Source: Monarcha castaneiventris obscurior (taxonomy: Eukaryota > Chordata > Aves > Passeriformes > Monarchidae). From it: a stretch of DNA of 64,000 nt. Below the pieces are notes generated by a model, which saw only the letters and a program-made list of their open reading frames with translations, did no database searches and had not been told where the DNA came from. The stretch covers positions 37,311,501 through 37,375,500 of the forward strand of contig JAMPIT010000575.1 in assembly GCA_026261815.1 (NCBI GenBank). The letters are read 5' to 3'. Positions 1-14,000 of this stretch are shown in pieces (the first letter of the stretch is position 1; every line of letters starts with the position of its first letter). Made by a program: the position numbers and the translations under genes.

Positions 1-701
1 TGTAGAAGCACAATCACAAAAGGACAACTGTTTCTGGAATAATGAATCTGTTTATACTCTGTACTCACTGCCAGTTTCTTCTTACTGTCTCCTAGAGCAA
101 TCCAGTGATATTTGTATGGCAGCAGACCTTTAGAAATAGTGATTCTTGCATAAATTTAGTAGAAAACCAAATTAGTTCATCCGTCCCAAATCTACCAAAA
201 CTTGTGATGTGCCTCTTGCTCAGACACTGGGAAGATCACAAAATCTGCAGTTTTCACACAGTGACTAGAAATCAGCAGTTCAGTTCTCTGACTAGCATTT
301 CATTAATTTAATAAATCAGCTACTATTACATTCTTCCTATAGTTAATCTATCATTTCATAGTAAGTAATATGTAATTCTAAAAATATTATTTATGAACTT
401 TGTAATTGAATTCTAGTTAGCCTCCCAGGGCAGTTTGATGCAGGAGTAAAATATAAAATAGAAAATGAAGTAATAAAAGTAATCTAGAAAAAGAAAACCA
501 CAAATGTACCATAGGAAGGCATAGAAGTTCCTAGGAGTGTGTGCAGATTTAATGTACTGTCCTGGTTAAAAAAAGGTTTCCAATTTGGTGTATAGTTACA
601 CTTTAGTTACAATTCAGTGTGTTTTAATGATTACCAGCCATTGGGCTGAAACTTACTTTAGGGAAATAACTAAAAAGTACAGCTGCAAAGCAAGATTAGA
701 A

Positions 702-775
702 TTGATTATTTAAATTAATGTTTCCTGCTTGCTGATTTAAATCATGATTAAAACGGGTGATTTAAGTCACTTTTA
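702..775. repeat. Palindromic TTTAAATC-rich relic
   Basis: gattatttaaattaatg, then gctgatttaaatcatgatta and gggtgatttaagtcact repeat the palindromic core GATTTAAATC. This style occurs in old amniote interspersed repeats, but I cannot name the family. Confidence 0.35.
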
Positions 776-3700
776 TTTATATCATATTGTGCAGTTTGGA
801 GACTTGCAATCCAAGTCCGGAGATGTCATTTCCTATTCCAGAATCACAGAACTGCCTCTAGTAAACCACAATTAAATTTGAGAGTCCTCTTGTCTTCACT
901 ACTTCAAGAATTTTTTTTCTCCCTCTGCTTAAACAAAGTACATTGGGATCACCAGTTGCCTAATTATTGTTTCCTTTGGCCTCTTTATGGAACATAACGA
1001 GTTGATTTTTTTTTTATTGTCTGAAATGTCTTTTGTTTTACTTGTCCTTCCCCACTGCAATGACACCTTCCTTGACAACTCTTGCCAGCACTTGGAGGAG
1101 GACGATATGGATAGATGTGAATACTGGGGCTGCTGTGCTTAACGAATTGCACTCATCAGCAGACCCTGGTGGTGGACATCAGATGCTCTTGACTGGTGAC
1201 AACACAAAAATCACCACAAGGGCAGTTTAAAGTTTGCATGATTTCCTTTGCATTTGCAGCAGGGTAGGAGCACACACACAGGGACTCAGTGATAAATCTG
1301 TAAAGTGCAGTAATTTCAATTGCACTGACCTTGCCTAGGGCTGTCTGTCCGTCTGTCTCAGGTTAAGCGTGGCTTAGTATGGTATGGTCTGACTTTGTGT
1401 GATAAGATTTTGTGTGAGCTTTTCAGTTCCATTTAAGGGAGTAGTCCTGTGCAGCTGCAGAGTACTTGTAGTCATGGCAAACAGAAGGCGTGAAAGCTTT
1501 CACTGTAACCTGGAGGTTAATCTCCATCAAACCATTACTGAAAATACAAGAGATCATAATGAAATCTTCAGGTTTTTTGAATATCACTTGCCTAAAGCCT
1601 GAAATAATAAATATGAGAAGCTCTCTAACTGATTTTAAAGAGGGAAAAAATGTGCAGATTTTGTTCACTCAAACATCGAAGGTTATTTTTTCCTTTTTGA
1701 AACATTCATAATTCTTCTGATAAGTAAATTTGGTGATGTGTAATGCAAAGGGGAATGTAAAATGCACTGTCCTTCTCTCTTTGTACTTCTGTTTCAAAGC
1801 GCAGAAATGGCACTCCTGGGGTTGAGAATGTTCAGAACGTTGTCCTCTCATCACACATTGTAATTATGTGGGGTAGTTTCATAGAATGGCTGGAGATTGA
1901 TCCTAGAAGTCTTTTAGTGGGTTTGAGCCCTCCTGAGTACTAAGAGGAGTCTCCTCAAGGAGAAAGGAATTTTTAAAGGAAAAAGAAAGCAAATCCAAAG
2001 ACTTGGAGCTCAAAGAACAAATACCATGTTGTCAGTGTCCCTAAATTAACCAAGTGACTGACCTATGCTTTAAAGGATTTTTACATTAGGATCAGAAGGC
2101 ACTGTGCCATTCTCCTTCAGCTAAAGAACTTGTATATCCTCTCATACATCCTTAATGTACTATATTTTCCCAAAGTCATGTTCAGAAATTCTGGTGATGT
2201 GAAGCAGAACCATTTAGAAAAAAAGTTATTTGTTGTTACTGTCACTGTTACACTTGGTAAGATAAAAATTATGAGTGATACCAGGTTTTATGCTTTAGAA
2301 CAGAAAATAATTCCATTCTTCTGATATAAAATTAAAAACACTATTGTCCTGCATGGAGACAAGTCTTCCATCTACCTGTGCCTTGCATCTCCATGGGAAG
2401 CATGCAGCGCTGCTCATTGTTGCAAGTATAATACCAGATTACTCTGAGTCAACCACTCATTTCTTTCAAAAAACACCATTATTGTCTTAAAAATTATATG
2501 AGGGAGATAATATCCAGCAAAGCAGGTAAACTGAGAGAAAAAATAATGAAGGATTTCATTATGCAGGTTACTTAAATTAAAAATGTATGTACTTTGGAAT
2601 GTAAGGCTTGTTTATTATGAAAGATGTACACCCTCATGGCTTTTGGCTGTGGATATTTAGCAGTCCTTGGGGCTCACTCCCGACAGAGATCATGTGCCAG
2701 TTTGGCACCCCAAGACAGATCACAGAAGCATTAGTTTGTAAAATAGGAACCAGTTGCATAGAAGAGAGGGATTGGGGTTTTTTTAAATCCAGTTACTACT
2801 GGGAGTTCTAACCTTACATCATGGACTTTTCCATGCAACCTCAGTTGCTTTCATAATAGATCTATCAGAGTAGCTGGCATTTTTCTGTGGCAGTGGCTAA
2901 TGTTCAACATTCAAGAACAGTGTACAGGAATGTATGTGTTCACCCTACTTTTTCATCAAGGATTGTCTTTTCATTTATGCCTAATCTCAGTGTGTTTCCA
3001 ATTTTATTATAGCCTGCAGTTCAAGCAAGAGAAAGAAAGCTGCAGAAACCCAAGAGCCAGATGGAGTTTTATTTGCATGTTAGTGGAGGAGCTTGGATAT
3101 CTATGTGTTTATTTAATGGTACCAGTGGCAGAAACTGAACTGTTCTGGCCTTAAAACATCAAGTTGCTTCTGCCCATTACTTATCTGTTGCATGTACTAT
3201 AGCTCTTAAAATGTGAAGAGTAGAAATGAATGCACCTGTGAGTAGAGATTCTGATTTCTATATTATTTTTTAAGTGTTATAGAATACTTCAAGATGAAAG
3301 ATGATACATGAATAGCCAGATGAGATTGATTGTTAACCTTAAGCATCAAATCAAAAGTACCTTGATTTCCTGGAACCACAGATGTAAATCTTGGCAGAAT
3401 CACCTCAGTGTTTATCCTTGCCTGTTATGTGAATGAAAGACTACCCATTTTATTGTGTTTTCTTCTCTTGGAATGAGATCCTAATGACTGAGACCCCATC
3501 TGATATATGTAGCCATTATACTCCATTACCACTTTCTGAAACAGCAGAAATTTGCTCAATCACTTTAGACAGGATTTTGTCTTGCACGATGTGCTGCTTT
3601 GCTAATTGCCTACAGCCTTCAGTGCTATGGTAGCTATCCATCAGGGAATGCCTCTTTGGCAGTACACATCCCATTAAGTGACACTGAGGTTCTGATCATC

Positions 3701-3946
3701 ATAACAGGCTCCCTTCTTCCTGAAGGACACGCTTGTAGGTGTCAGGTCTACATGTTGTTTCGAAGCTTTCTGGATTCCTCTGCCATAAATGGATTTGTCA
3801 TTTTAACTTACTGCTGTTGTTACATTATTGATAGACTTCTTAAAGGAAGCTCAAGAAAATATCCCTAGGGAGTCAAAGGTTTTACCTGTTTAGGAAAACT
3901 TACTTTCTAGAGTGTCTAAGGAATTATCAGCCTTACCACACTTCAC

Positions 3947-3972
3947 TTCACTAATGTGATTCACTAATGTGA
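3947..3972 (+). repeat. Exact 13-bp tandem duplication
   Basis: ttcactaatgtga is present twice head to tail (3947-3959 and 3960-3972). Recent small duplication or slippage. Confidence 0.9.
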
Positions 3973-4737
3973 TGCATTAGAGGCAATTTTTGGTGAAATG
4001 AAATACATAAAAGGACCCCGGCATGCTGTTCTTACATAACCACATAGTCATATCTCTCATAGACACCAGCAAAGTTCCTTGGTGAATGTTGTATTTCCAA
4101 GTCATTGTCTCTGAGACCTTGAAAGTTTTAGTGTGGTGATTTTCTTCCTTTTTTTATGTACAGAAAACAACCACATTTGCATGTCTGTGACTTACCCCTT
4201 TTAGCCTTGCTCTTTCAGATTGTCAGTATATGATTTTGAAGCTGCAAGGTTTTTCCTAGGGCTGGTTCAGGTCATCTTCAACAAGATTAATTTTCTAATA
4301 GTTTGCTTCAAAGGGCAGAGATAGCCATCACTGTGTATTCTCATTTGATACTTTCTGGAAAAGGACAGACTCATTTCCACCATTTGCTCAAAGTGGTCTC
4401 CAGCAGTAAAGCTCCCGTTAGAATATTATTTATGGAACACAGAAGTATTGCAAAGTCCAGCCTGATTAACTAAAGTGGCTCTTCTCTGTAATCCATTACT
4501 CTAAGCTGATGCTTGATAGATGGATGGTTATTGCCCTGTTTGTATTTAAAGCAGTTACTTCTCCAGTTATAAATTTGCTGTCAGAGTTATTTCCAGCTTC
4601 TAAAAAGCTACCATAACCTTTTTAGAAAACCGAGTGTTTTGAAATGTAAAAATGCAAAATGCATTCTCTGTTCATAAAAAGAATAAGAAAAAAGCAATTA
4701 ATATGAAAATTAACAGTTCTGCTTCTATTTAAAAGAC

Positions 4738-4845
4738 ATGTAGATGTGATACCTGGGGACATGGTTTAATGGTGGACTTGACATTGCGGGGTTAATGGTT
4801 GAACTCGATGATCTTAGAGGTCCTAAGTGATTCTACATTTCTAAA
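4738..4845 (+). mobile_element. CR1 LINE 3' end fragment
   Basis: The block cctggggacatggtttaatg, then ggtggacttgacattg…gggttaatggttgaactcgatgatcttagaggtc, is the well-known 3' end of an avian CR1 subfamily, ending in decayed octamers (gattctac atttcta). The usual 'cttttccaac' segment just before the tail is shortened. It is heavily 5'-truncated, as is normal for CR1, and old. Confidence 0.85.
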
Positions 4846-7800
4846 TACAGCCAAAATCTTTCCTAATCAGTGATGGTAGAGGGGCAGTTGTCTGGCACTG
4901 GCTGTCCTTACTGTAGTTCTAGAAGCAGTGCAGCAGTGAAAATAGAGTAGTAGTACTGGTGGTTGCTTTTGCCCTCTCAGAGAGGTGTTTGCCATAAGGA
5001 GTAGTGTGAATCAGATGTGTCCTTGAAATTCATTTTGTTTGCACCCCACTTCTGAACTGGATATTGTTTTCAGATCTTCCTGCAAGGATGATAATTGCTT
5101 TATTTTTGTAGTAGTCATTTGACTTTCCTCTGAAGAGAAAATACTATTACCCATTCAGCCCAGTGAAGGCACAATTTTAGGGCCTGGTAGCAATATTTAG
5201 AAAAATGCATATAGTACACAACAAAAGAACAGAATGCTTGGTATCACTCTCCCCTGTATTGCATGAATTTTCTATGCCATGTCTGCAAGCTAGGGACATG
5301 TTTATAAAGCACAATTTATTTTGTGCAGTAGAAAAAATAGATGTCTTAGAAATTTTCTCCTCTCCTTCTGAGACCACCTCAGACTGTTAGATATGTTATC
5401 CTCCCAAAATCATGTGTCTGAGTCTATGAAGCTGCCAAATTCTTATTTTTTGCTGCCTAATGCTTTAGTCTCCTTACTTTTTGTTTCGTGAGACTGCTCA
5501 CAGTCCCAAGTATCCCTGCACAGCTTTCTCCAGTGCAGCAAAGCTGAATGTGTTCTTGTCCAGCACAGCTCTTACACTGTCTTCTTCAGGGCTCCTTGCA
5601 AACCACAGCACCTGCATGAACTGGACAAAGGCTTGTGAAGCCTCTACCCCCTGTCCAAGAAAACCAAACTTACACTTCTGTTGTGGTTAACAGAGTATTC
5701 TTTGTCTTTCTGTCAGTCACTACATTTAGAAATAGTAACCAGAGAAGTGTCCTTCCAGCCATGGTGGGCCATCGCAGGAACTTTGGCATCTACACTTACT
5801 AAAAGGTCCTTCAGGTCTCATATTTTTAAAGTAGTGATGAATGCAGTTTTAAAAGTTTGTTAATTTTAATTTGAAAGTCTAGTTACCTCATTGATAGTAG
5901 AGGTAAGTAGAGGACTCTTTAAGAAAACTGTAATGCTGCTTAAAGATTAATTCACCTTTTGGCCTCAAATGTGCAGGACTACCAAACTGAAATGGATATG
6001 GGGTTTGCATTAGCATTTCTAAAAATCAAGCCATATACCTAAATGCCTAGATAAAGATTAAAATGTCTGGATTTTATCCAGGCAACCCAATTAAAAGAGG
6101 CTAATCTAGGCATCCTTGTGGAAGCAGGCATTCACAGAAGACACATGTACCTAGATGTCTGCTCAGCTTCTAAAGAACTTGTAAAGCCTTGGAATTACAG
6201 ACTCTGATTTTTGCCTTTCTGGAAGACTGGTGGTTAATTGCACCATTCTGTTGTCTTTCTAAAATTGAAATACATCTACTTCAGTTTGCAGTGATAAATC
6301 TGATAATAAAATTGTAATTGCAAAAAGCAATTTGTTGGAGCAGCAATTAGCACTGGAACAACTGCTTCGTTAACATACAGATGCAGGGTAATGGCTTCTG
6401 AATCAAATGGGACTTGGTGAACTCTCTGATGAAGAGGTTCCTCCTGACACTATTACACATTTTCCTTTTTCTGAGCGTTGTTTTCTCTTGCTTATGAGCT
6501 TGACTTGCTTTAACACAACATTATTCAAATGTCTCTGATACCCTTCTCAACATCATCCAAGCTTTTTCTGTGTAAAGTCAGAAGCAATTACATAGCTCAT
6601 ATTCAGCTGATTTACTGTGTCAAACTCAGTCACCTGCTCTGATGTCTGAATTCAAGAGAGTGATTAAAAATTCAAGTAGTCTGTTGAGTGAGGCTGCTGA
6701 TCCATGGGTTTATGATGAGGGCTGTATTCAAACCAGAGCTCTGAAAGCTTCAGGTGCTGCACCCACTGATTGTCCTGGGCTGTGTAGGTACCTGTTGTCT
6801 GGCACTCCTGAACTGTAGCAGGTCTCGGTCATCACTTTCCAAATATAATGCCATTGCAGGTACCACCACTGTAGGTACCCCCATAATTTCTGATGAAACC
6901 CCTTCACAAGCCAAAGACCTAAGTGGTTGTTGCACAGTCTTTGACATTTCTCCTTTTCATAGGAAAAACTCCTCTTGGGCAGAGGTTTGGAGGTTTATTT
7001 ATTTTTATGAAAAATGATGGGGAAACCAGTAGTCCCACTGGTAGACCCTTCTATCAGTCGGTGGACACCAGACTACAAGGTTCAGTTTTCAACAGTGCTG
7101 AGTAGCCTCTAAATGGCCACTGGAAGAGCTGAAACCTCAGCTTTCCAGCACTGCTGAAATTAGCCCACCTTCTAGGGACCTGCTCTGGAAAGGCTGGGTC
7201 AGTCTTACCACATGTAAGAAAGTTTCCTCTGTAGCAGATATTTGATATTACTTGATTGTATAAACAGCTGCATGGTTTTTGAGTTTCTTCTTTCCAGCTG
7301 ATAGATCATTTAGTCCTCTGGTTTTTTCCACTTTTGAAATCTCTTTTCCAGATGTGTAGGGACACCAAAATCACCGGTTCCTTGGTGTGATCAGGGTAAC
7401 AATATATGCTTGTATTGTGTGAAGGCAGTAATATCAGTAGAGATTCGTACTGAAAATCACTGAAATCAGAATATGGTCATTTGGCATCCAGTTTACCATA
7501 GCATTGTCAGTATTGGAAAGGGGTTGTCATGTTACATTAACCAGCAGACAGCCTTCTGAACAGGGCAGAGTATTAATTTGAAAATTGGTGATACCTCGTC
7601 AGGTGAGGTTTGTCTTTTGCAGTCCATTACTAGGCTCAGCTAAAGGGATAGTGAGCAGAAATCTCAGGAAAGCCTAAAACCCACATTTTCAAAGGTGTTA
7701 CTTGGTGCTTAATGGTGCAGTCTTAAGCACTTGGTTCCAACTCATGCACTGAAGTCAACACACCTGGTTCTGCTACTCCTGGGTCTAGCTGGGAGCTGCT

Positions 7801-10800
7801 ATATATGCAAAACACAGCCACAGGCTGGTAGCATCACTGTAACCCATCACAGTGTTAGTGATACACTTCTGGGTGCTGTCACATCTCAGCCCTGCTCTCA
7901 GAGCACCCATTCAGTCCAGTCCAGCTCAGGAGACTGTGACAGTACAGGTCACAAAAGGGTAACACCAACAACACTTGACAATATGGATGTAGAGGTATCA
8001 CCTCAAATGTACACGGCATGGGACTGCGTTTTGATTTACATGACATTATTTCTTGGACAATAACAGAGCACGTCAAGGTGATGACGTTATTGATTTCTGT
8101 AAACAGAGGTTTAATTTAATGTTTATAACAATCTCAGGACTGGAAACTTCAGTACTTGTTCCTCAATCAGCATGATTTTGCAATTAGCAGTAAAAGGAGT
8201 TCAGTCTCCTACCTTTTATTAGATTTGAAATCTGATCAGTCTTCCTTTCCTAGCAATGTGTGGTGCGGGGCCATGCTCACGCTTGCGATTCCACTGGAGT
8301 TAACATCCATGAGGCAGACTGCTCGCTGCAATTCCTCTAGATGTGACATGCCAGCTTAATAAAAGGTAGCAATTTCAGGCACATGGTGATAATAGCTTTT
8401 GCTTGTGGGCTCTGAGGAAGCATTAAGTGGTGAGGTTTTGGTCTTTTCTTACATCAAGAAAGAAATGTGTCTTAAAAATAACTCCCATATCAAATATTGG
8501 TGAAGTGCAAAGGCAGCTTTCAGCAGACTGCAGAATGCGGGCTGCTGATAGCTACAGCTTTTCAATACCACAAAGATATTTTAAATACAATGTCATAAGT
8601 AGATCTCAAGGGCGGGAATGGACTCCTTGACACACACTTCCCTGGTAAAAGTAGGAAAGCAACTGTGGTAGGAAATGGGTTGTCAGAAGAGCACTGTCAG
8701 AGAGTTAGGGCTTGGTTTGGAGCTGGGTGGGGCTGTGGGTTTGGGCAGTTCACCAGGGCATGCCAGAGACAATGCTACAAACCTGCACTGCATTGGCAGG
8801 ACTATGCAGGAGACACCAGGGCCATCTCCAGTGTCACAAAGACAGAAGTATTGTTTTATTTTCCCCCACAGCTATCATACAGTGCTTTCTTTGCTCTGAA
8901 ATCATGGGTGGTGACAACCTCCCTGCACTGCTTGTTAGCACAAGCAGCAGTCACCCTCCATACCTCCACAGCAGCCAAAAAGACCTTGTCACCACTTCTG
9001 CACTGCGATAAATTACACAGGTTGTCCTGCAGATAAAATATATGCCTTCCTGGCTTATTGTCATTGGTGCTCAGTGCAGGGATTCCCTGAGAACAGCTTT
9101 GAAAAGGTTCAAGAATATGAACTGGGGGTGAGGGATGAGCAGTGTCACATGAATGACTTTAGGTGATTTACATCCTACCCTTAATTCCCAGCTTTCTTTA
9201 CTGATAAACCCAACAGAAAGTGCCTTCTGGAGCCCCAGTAGCTGCTGCTGTATAATGTCTGCAGGCTTTCTCTTACTACACCTCTCAACACCATTCATCA
9301 GTGGTGAAAGGTGACATTAATTCATGTCGTAACCATCTTCAACACCTTTCCAAGCCTGGGCTCGCCACCAAAACCGACACCACGGGCTACTGAAGTCAGC
9401 ACAGTAGAAATTTGCCTCCATTGCCCTGTCAGTGTGAGTCCTCAGAAAGGCTCAACCGGCAGCACTGGGAGCCAGTCTGTTCCTGTGAAATCTAGCAGCC
9501 AAATGCCCTGGGATGCTGCTGTCTCCCTGGTGTTCTTTGAAGTCACCAGTGATGCTGTGAGTCCCTGCAGAGAGCACCATGCAGCCTTGCACTCCCACAG
9601 TAGCACCGGAGCTCTGCTGTAGGGTGTCCCACGTCCGGCTGTGCACGGACGCCTCCTGTTCCCACTCTTGCAGGGCCCCTGGAGCTATTACAGCAGTTGC
9701 GAGGGGGAGATAAGATATTAGCAAGAACCTGTGAGCATTCACTGCCTGGCCACACACAGCACAAAGAAGCACCATCTGACCAGGCGGTGCCTGTGGAGAA
9801 GTGTGAAATTCCTCTTCGTCAGGAGCCCAATCTGTTCCCGAGACAATTATCAGCTTTTCATACTCCCTTTGGTCTTGGCTCCTCACAAACGGATGGGCAG
9901 ATCCCAAAGCACACACATGCCTGCTAGCTCGATCCCTTGGAGCTGACCTTCCATCTCAGTGAGGGAGGTTTGCTCCAGTTCTGCTTGGGCAAAGGACATC
10001 AGGAATCCTCCATCACAGCAGATGACCTCTACCAGAAGGGAGGTGAATTTTAAAAAGGCTGGGCTTTCAATCTAAACTGTGGTTAATAGATAAAACATCT
10101 GAAACTACTTTAGGCTGTCAGGGTAGGTTCATTCTGCTCTGTGGCATGGGAAAGCCATTTGACTTTTCACTTGTTGTGAACTGGGCAGAGTGTGGCATCT
10201 CTGAGCTCCTCTCGTTACATTGCATATCTGCCAAAGGCATTTCTCACTCCTTCTTTGGTGGCAACTGGTACATTATCTAAATTCGCTTCTTCCAGCAGAT
10301 GGTGATGCTGCTGCCCCGTCTGTAAGTGTGCTCTGCCTCAACAGCTCCTATCACTCTTGCTCTTCTCTTTTACTTGATATTCAGGCTGGGGGCTTCCAAG
10401 GGATTTTCTTACATCAATTTTTATGTGACACCTTTTCATTGGACTTGTGATCAAAAGAAAATGTCAGGCTCATTTTCTCAGCAAGTGTCATGGTAATGAG
10501 AAAGATCTAGGCTAAACTTTAGGGGAAACGTTTTAACCATAAGGACAGCTAAGCTGTCCATTTCAGTGATGAAATGTGAAGTGCCATGAAATATCCTCAG
10601 GAGCAGTAGAGTAGAAAGAGAATATTTGGAGTAGTAAGGGTAGTAAAGAGAATATCTGTTGGGAAAGGATTAGATATTGCTGATCCATCTTTGGGGGCCC
10701 TGAGATGGACAAAACTTCTTAAAGTCCTTCTGGTCCTGTCTTCCTATTCTCTTATTAAATTTGTTAATTAATGGGTTGTTCTGAACATACTGTTCGCCCT

Positions 10801-10900
10801 GGGTGTGGGTGTCTGAGCAATGAAATGTGTAATATAAAGGAGGTCATAATAAGGTGTGTTTTAAGAGGCAGTGATGAACTTTTCAAATACGAGAACAGGG
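4846..10900. other. Intron segment, nothing coding seen
   Basis: Mostly unique sequence. From about 8650 to 9950 it is GC-richer and carries chance frames of 123 codons (+, 8665-9036) and 154 codons (-, 9916-9452) without recognisable domains or splice context. Around 6020-6160 'cctaga/ctaggc' motifs recur, possibly an old repeat. Confidence 0.5.
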
Positions 10901-10936
10901 CTGCCTGTCTGCCTGCCTGCCTGTCTGCCTGCCTGC

Positions 10937-11001
<65 letters not shown>
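10901..11001 (+). repeat. Compound tetranucleotide microsatellite (TGCC/TGTC/TATC)n
   Basis: About 100 bp of TCTR-type units that pass from mixed TGCC/TGTC (10902-10938) through pure TGTC to about 12 uninterrupted TATC units (to 11000). The graded order suggests successive C-to-T/G-to-A changes and slippage. A 94-codon frame over it (CLPACLS…YLSIYLSI) is an artefact of the repeat. Length is probably polymorphic. Confidence 0.97.
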
Positions 11002-14000
11002 CCTCTCTCCAGGCTCAGTAGACTAAGACAGCATGCAAATCAACCCCCAAACTGATACAGATGCAAGGCTTTTTACTCTGCCTGGTGCTTGGGAAGAGGA
11101 TTTCAGTAAGGATTTTTTAGGATGACTGAGAAAATACCTGACCTAAGCTGTGTCATAAGTGGTGTGTTTTCACAACTACTGCTTTGATGAATATCTGAAT
11201 CTGTGACTTTTCAGAGACAAGAGTTACTAGAATGGGGAGTTCTTAAAGGTGATATTAAGAGATCTTGAGGAAGACCCTAGAGATTTTCAAAGAGAAATGG
11301 CCATTTTCATTAGTAAAGGAGCTCCTGGGAAGACTTAAAAGAGAGAGAATCCAGTCTTGCCAGCATCTCTAAAACCTGCTGAAAGAAAGCAGCCTTCCTA
11401 CTGACTTGCTTGTTGCCAGACACTGGAATCTTGTATTTCTACCAGGCCCAGCAAATAGGACATTTTTAATTTTTTCTGTGGTAGGAAGTGACTCCAGACA
11501 TTCTGAAATGCAGCATATAAATTAACTCCTACACAGCTAGCAAGCCTTTCATTGTTAAATACTAAACCTAGAGGTCAGTAAATAACAAATATTCCCAAGC
11601 ATGCAACATTTGCAGGCAACTGAGTGTCAGCAGTCATGCAACTGATCCTGTAGGTATTAAATTTACTGGCTCTGTTCTTGATAGAAGTCAACACTCAAGT
11701 GCATTATTATATTTGCCTTTATTCCTGGGAAACCCTCTCTGATTTTATAATCAGTGATGTTTCTGTGCTTGTGCTGAAGTGCCCATGGCTAGAATTTACA
11801 AACAATATTCAAGATTGACAGTGGCAGCTTTGTTCAGATATGTTAATTTTTAATATTATTTATTGTTACTTTATTTTTGTTTGCTGTTCTTGCATAAATA
11901 TACAGTTGAATTATATAAATAAAACTGTATCTCTCTAGTATGGCCTTTTCCTCTCCAGTACTGATGGTTAGATCTGGAAAGTTGCTGATGTAAGTAAGAT
12001 AACTTTTCACAATCCCTAAAATGAAATCTTGTCATCATCCTTCTGTAAGGATGTGTGTTCTGCAGCACAGGTAGTTTACTGAAATGCTGACTTACATTTA
12101 CATGCAGGGTTTTTTTTACTCACAAAGTAGGGTAGTTTCAGCATCACTATAAAACTAAAGTGATGTGGCCAGTCCCAGATGACAAGTTTCTTGTCCTCAG
12201 TGGCTGTTTCACATTACTGAAGGTAACACAAGCCATATGAGAGGCTGGAGTGGGAGTGAAACCCTTGGACCTGGTCTCAAGGAATCCCTGCTTGGATCCC
12301 TACTGCACCAGGATGTTCATAACTTGGGGGCTTACACATCACATAATGTTTTGCTGCAGTCTTGGCCCCTTTCGTAGGGATCCTGGATCAGTTTGGTTGC
12401 CTTGTGTAGACACTGGTTGGAATTTGTTTTGGGCTGACTGGTGTTAGATTGAGTTCAGCTGCTTGGGCAGTCTTCCACCTGTTTCTCTGGTCTGCAAGCC
12501 TCAGTTTCCATCCAGGTCCTGCTGGGAGCACAAACTTTCATCCCTGCCATTTTCCAGATGTTGACTTTGTTTTCATCTGCCTTTGGTCATAGTTTGGATA
12601 TAAAATTAATTTTGGCTCAAGAGAAGGTTTGATGCCCCATTTTGATACAGCTCTCAAGCATTTACAGGTGACAAGTTTGTTATGACAGCATTCACAGCTC
12701 AGAGTTTTAACTACAATGGAATGAGGCATGTGACAAGGTAAATCAGGTCAGTGGTTTGAAGGCACTGACAGATTACAGTATTCAAGTCATTATATCCAGG
12801 CTGTATATCCAGGACAAAACCAGCAAAAATTATCAAATCTGCATATCGTGTGGTCATGCCTTGTGGTAAGGTTGTGCTCTTAGCATGTGTTTGTAAATTT
12901 TTAAGTATTATCAGTTGGATTCATTTTGCTTTATCACATAAAAGTTTTGGTTTATATTTTCTTGATCTACATGAACATTCTTATTTCTCCTGGGAATTTT
13001 ATTCAATAGGAATCTGCAGCTGTAACTGCCACTGAACACAAATGATAAGACCTCTTTAAATTTTAGAATTCACTGACATTTCCTAAAAATTCCTCCTAGC
13101 TGGAAACAGAGTTTCCAAATTTCCAAATTTTGTATCCAACAGCTTCCCAGGCATCTGTTTTCAAAACAGCTGCGTTGCTGAGCCTGTGGCAGAACTAATG
13201 TCACCTAGTTTTTGAGTAGTAATAGTGGTATTTACATTTGATCTTGTTCCCCAGGATTCCCTAAATGCGTACTGAAAACAAACAAGACCCAGTTGAGTCA
13301 TCTGTGGGAGAATATTCCTCATTGACTGCAAACTTACATGGGGTTGCTAAGCAAGCTTTGGCGATCTGCACTGTGGATCTGCGTGTGTTTGGTTTGAGAG
13401 CTCCTGCCCTCTGTCTCTTGTGAGCCATCGGATGCCAGCCTTGTCCTTGCAGTCCAGCATCTCACTTGGGCTCTCTTTCTAGCTCTCTTCTTCTCAAACA
13501 TCTTGACTGTTCAGCTTCTCTTTGGATATTCTCTAAGGGACAGCTTTCTTCTTTCTGTTTATCCCAAGCCCTTTCTTTCTGCCCGTGTGATTTCCAGCTT
13601 CCTCTCCCGGTGTCATATTTGTCGTTTAATTTGGAGCTATAACAGTGAAAGCAACTCATACTGTGTTTGGATATATGTGAGATAAGGCTACTCTGAACAA
13701 ATACTCTTTGTAGGCCTTGTCTGCACCAAATTGTCTGCTGCTTTTTGCTCAGATGTCTGTGATTCTTTGTTCCCAGCGCAGTACTTGGGATTGAACAGTC
13801 ACAAGCACACAGTTTATGAAGGCACGTGAGGATGAAACCACAGGAGGGTATTGTCGAAGTCACAATAAGCAGTTTCTTAATGCTAAACTTGTTGGTTAGG
13901 AAAATAGAAGAAGAACTGTTCCCTTTGAAAATGTAGTTCATCAGCAGAATTCTTCACTGTGCTTTTCAGTTTGCTCAGAGTTGTCAGCGGCTTTTTATAA

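Larger units (their letters stand above)
1..4737. other. AT-rich intron segment, nothing coding seen
   Basis: Longest open frame is about 89 codons (3599-3868) and resembles nothing I know. Apart from the TTTAAATC relic and the 13-bp duplication I see no named repeat. Confidence 0.6.

Noticed and set aside
1345..1368. gtctgtccgtctgtctcag|gttaag as a recursive splice site
   Set aside because: The acceptor half is acceptable, but GTTAAG is a weak donor, and the tract is probably a small TGTC repeat.
1879..1925. ttcatagaatggctggag as an antisense CR1 tail
   Set aside because: Only the first octamer-like stretch fits; the body does not.
9452..9916. 154-codon minus-strand open frame
   Set aside because: No recognisable domain; explained by locally GC-richer sequence.
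10771..11055. Cys/Leu/Tyr-rich repetitive 94-codon frame
   Set aside because: Translation of the tetranucleotide microsatellite.
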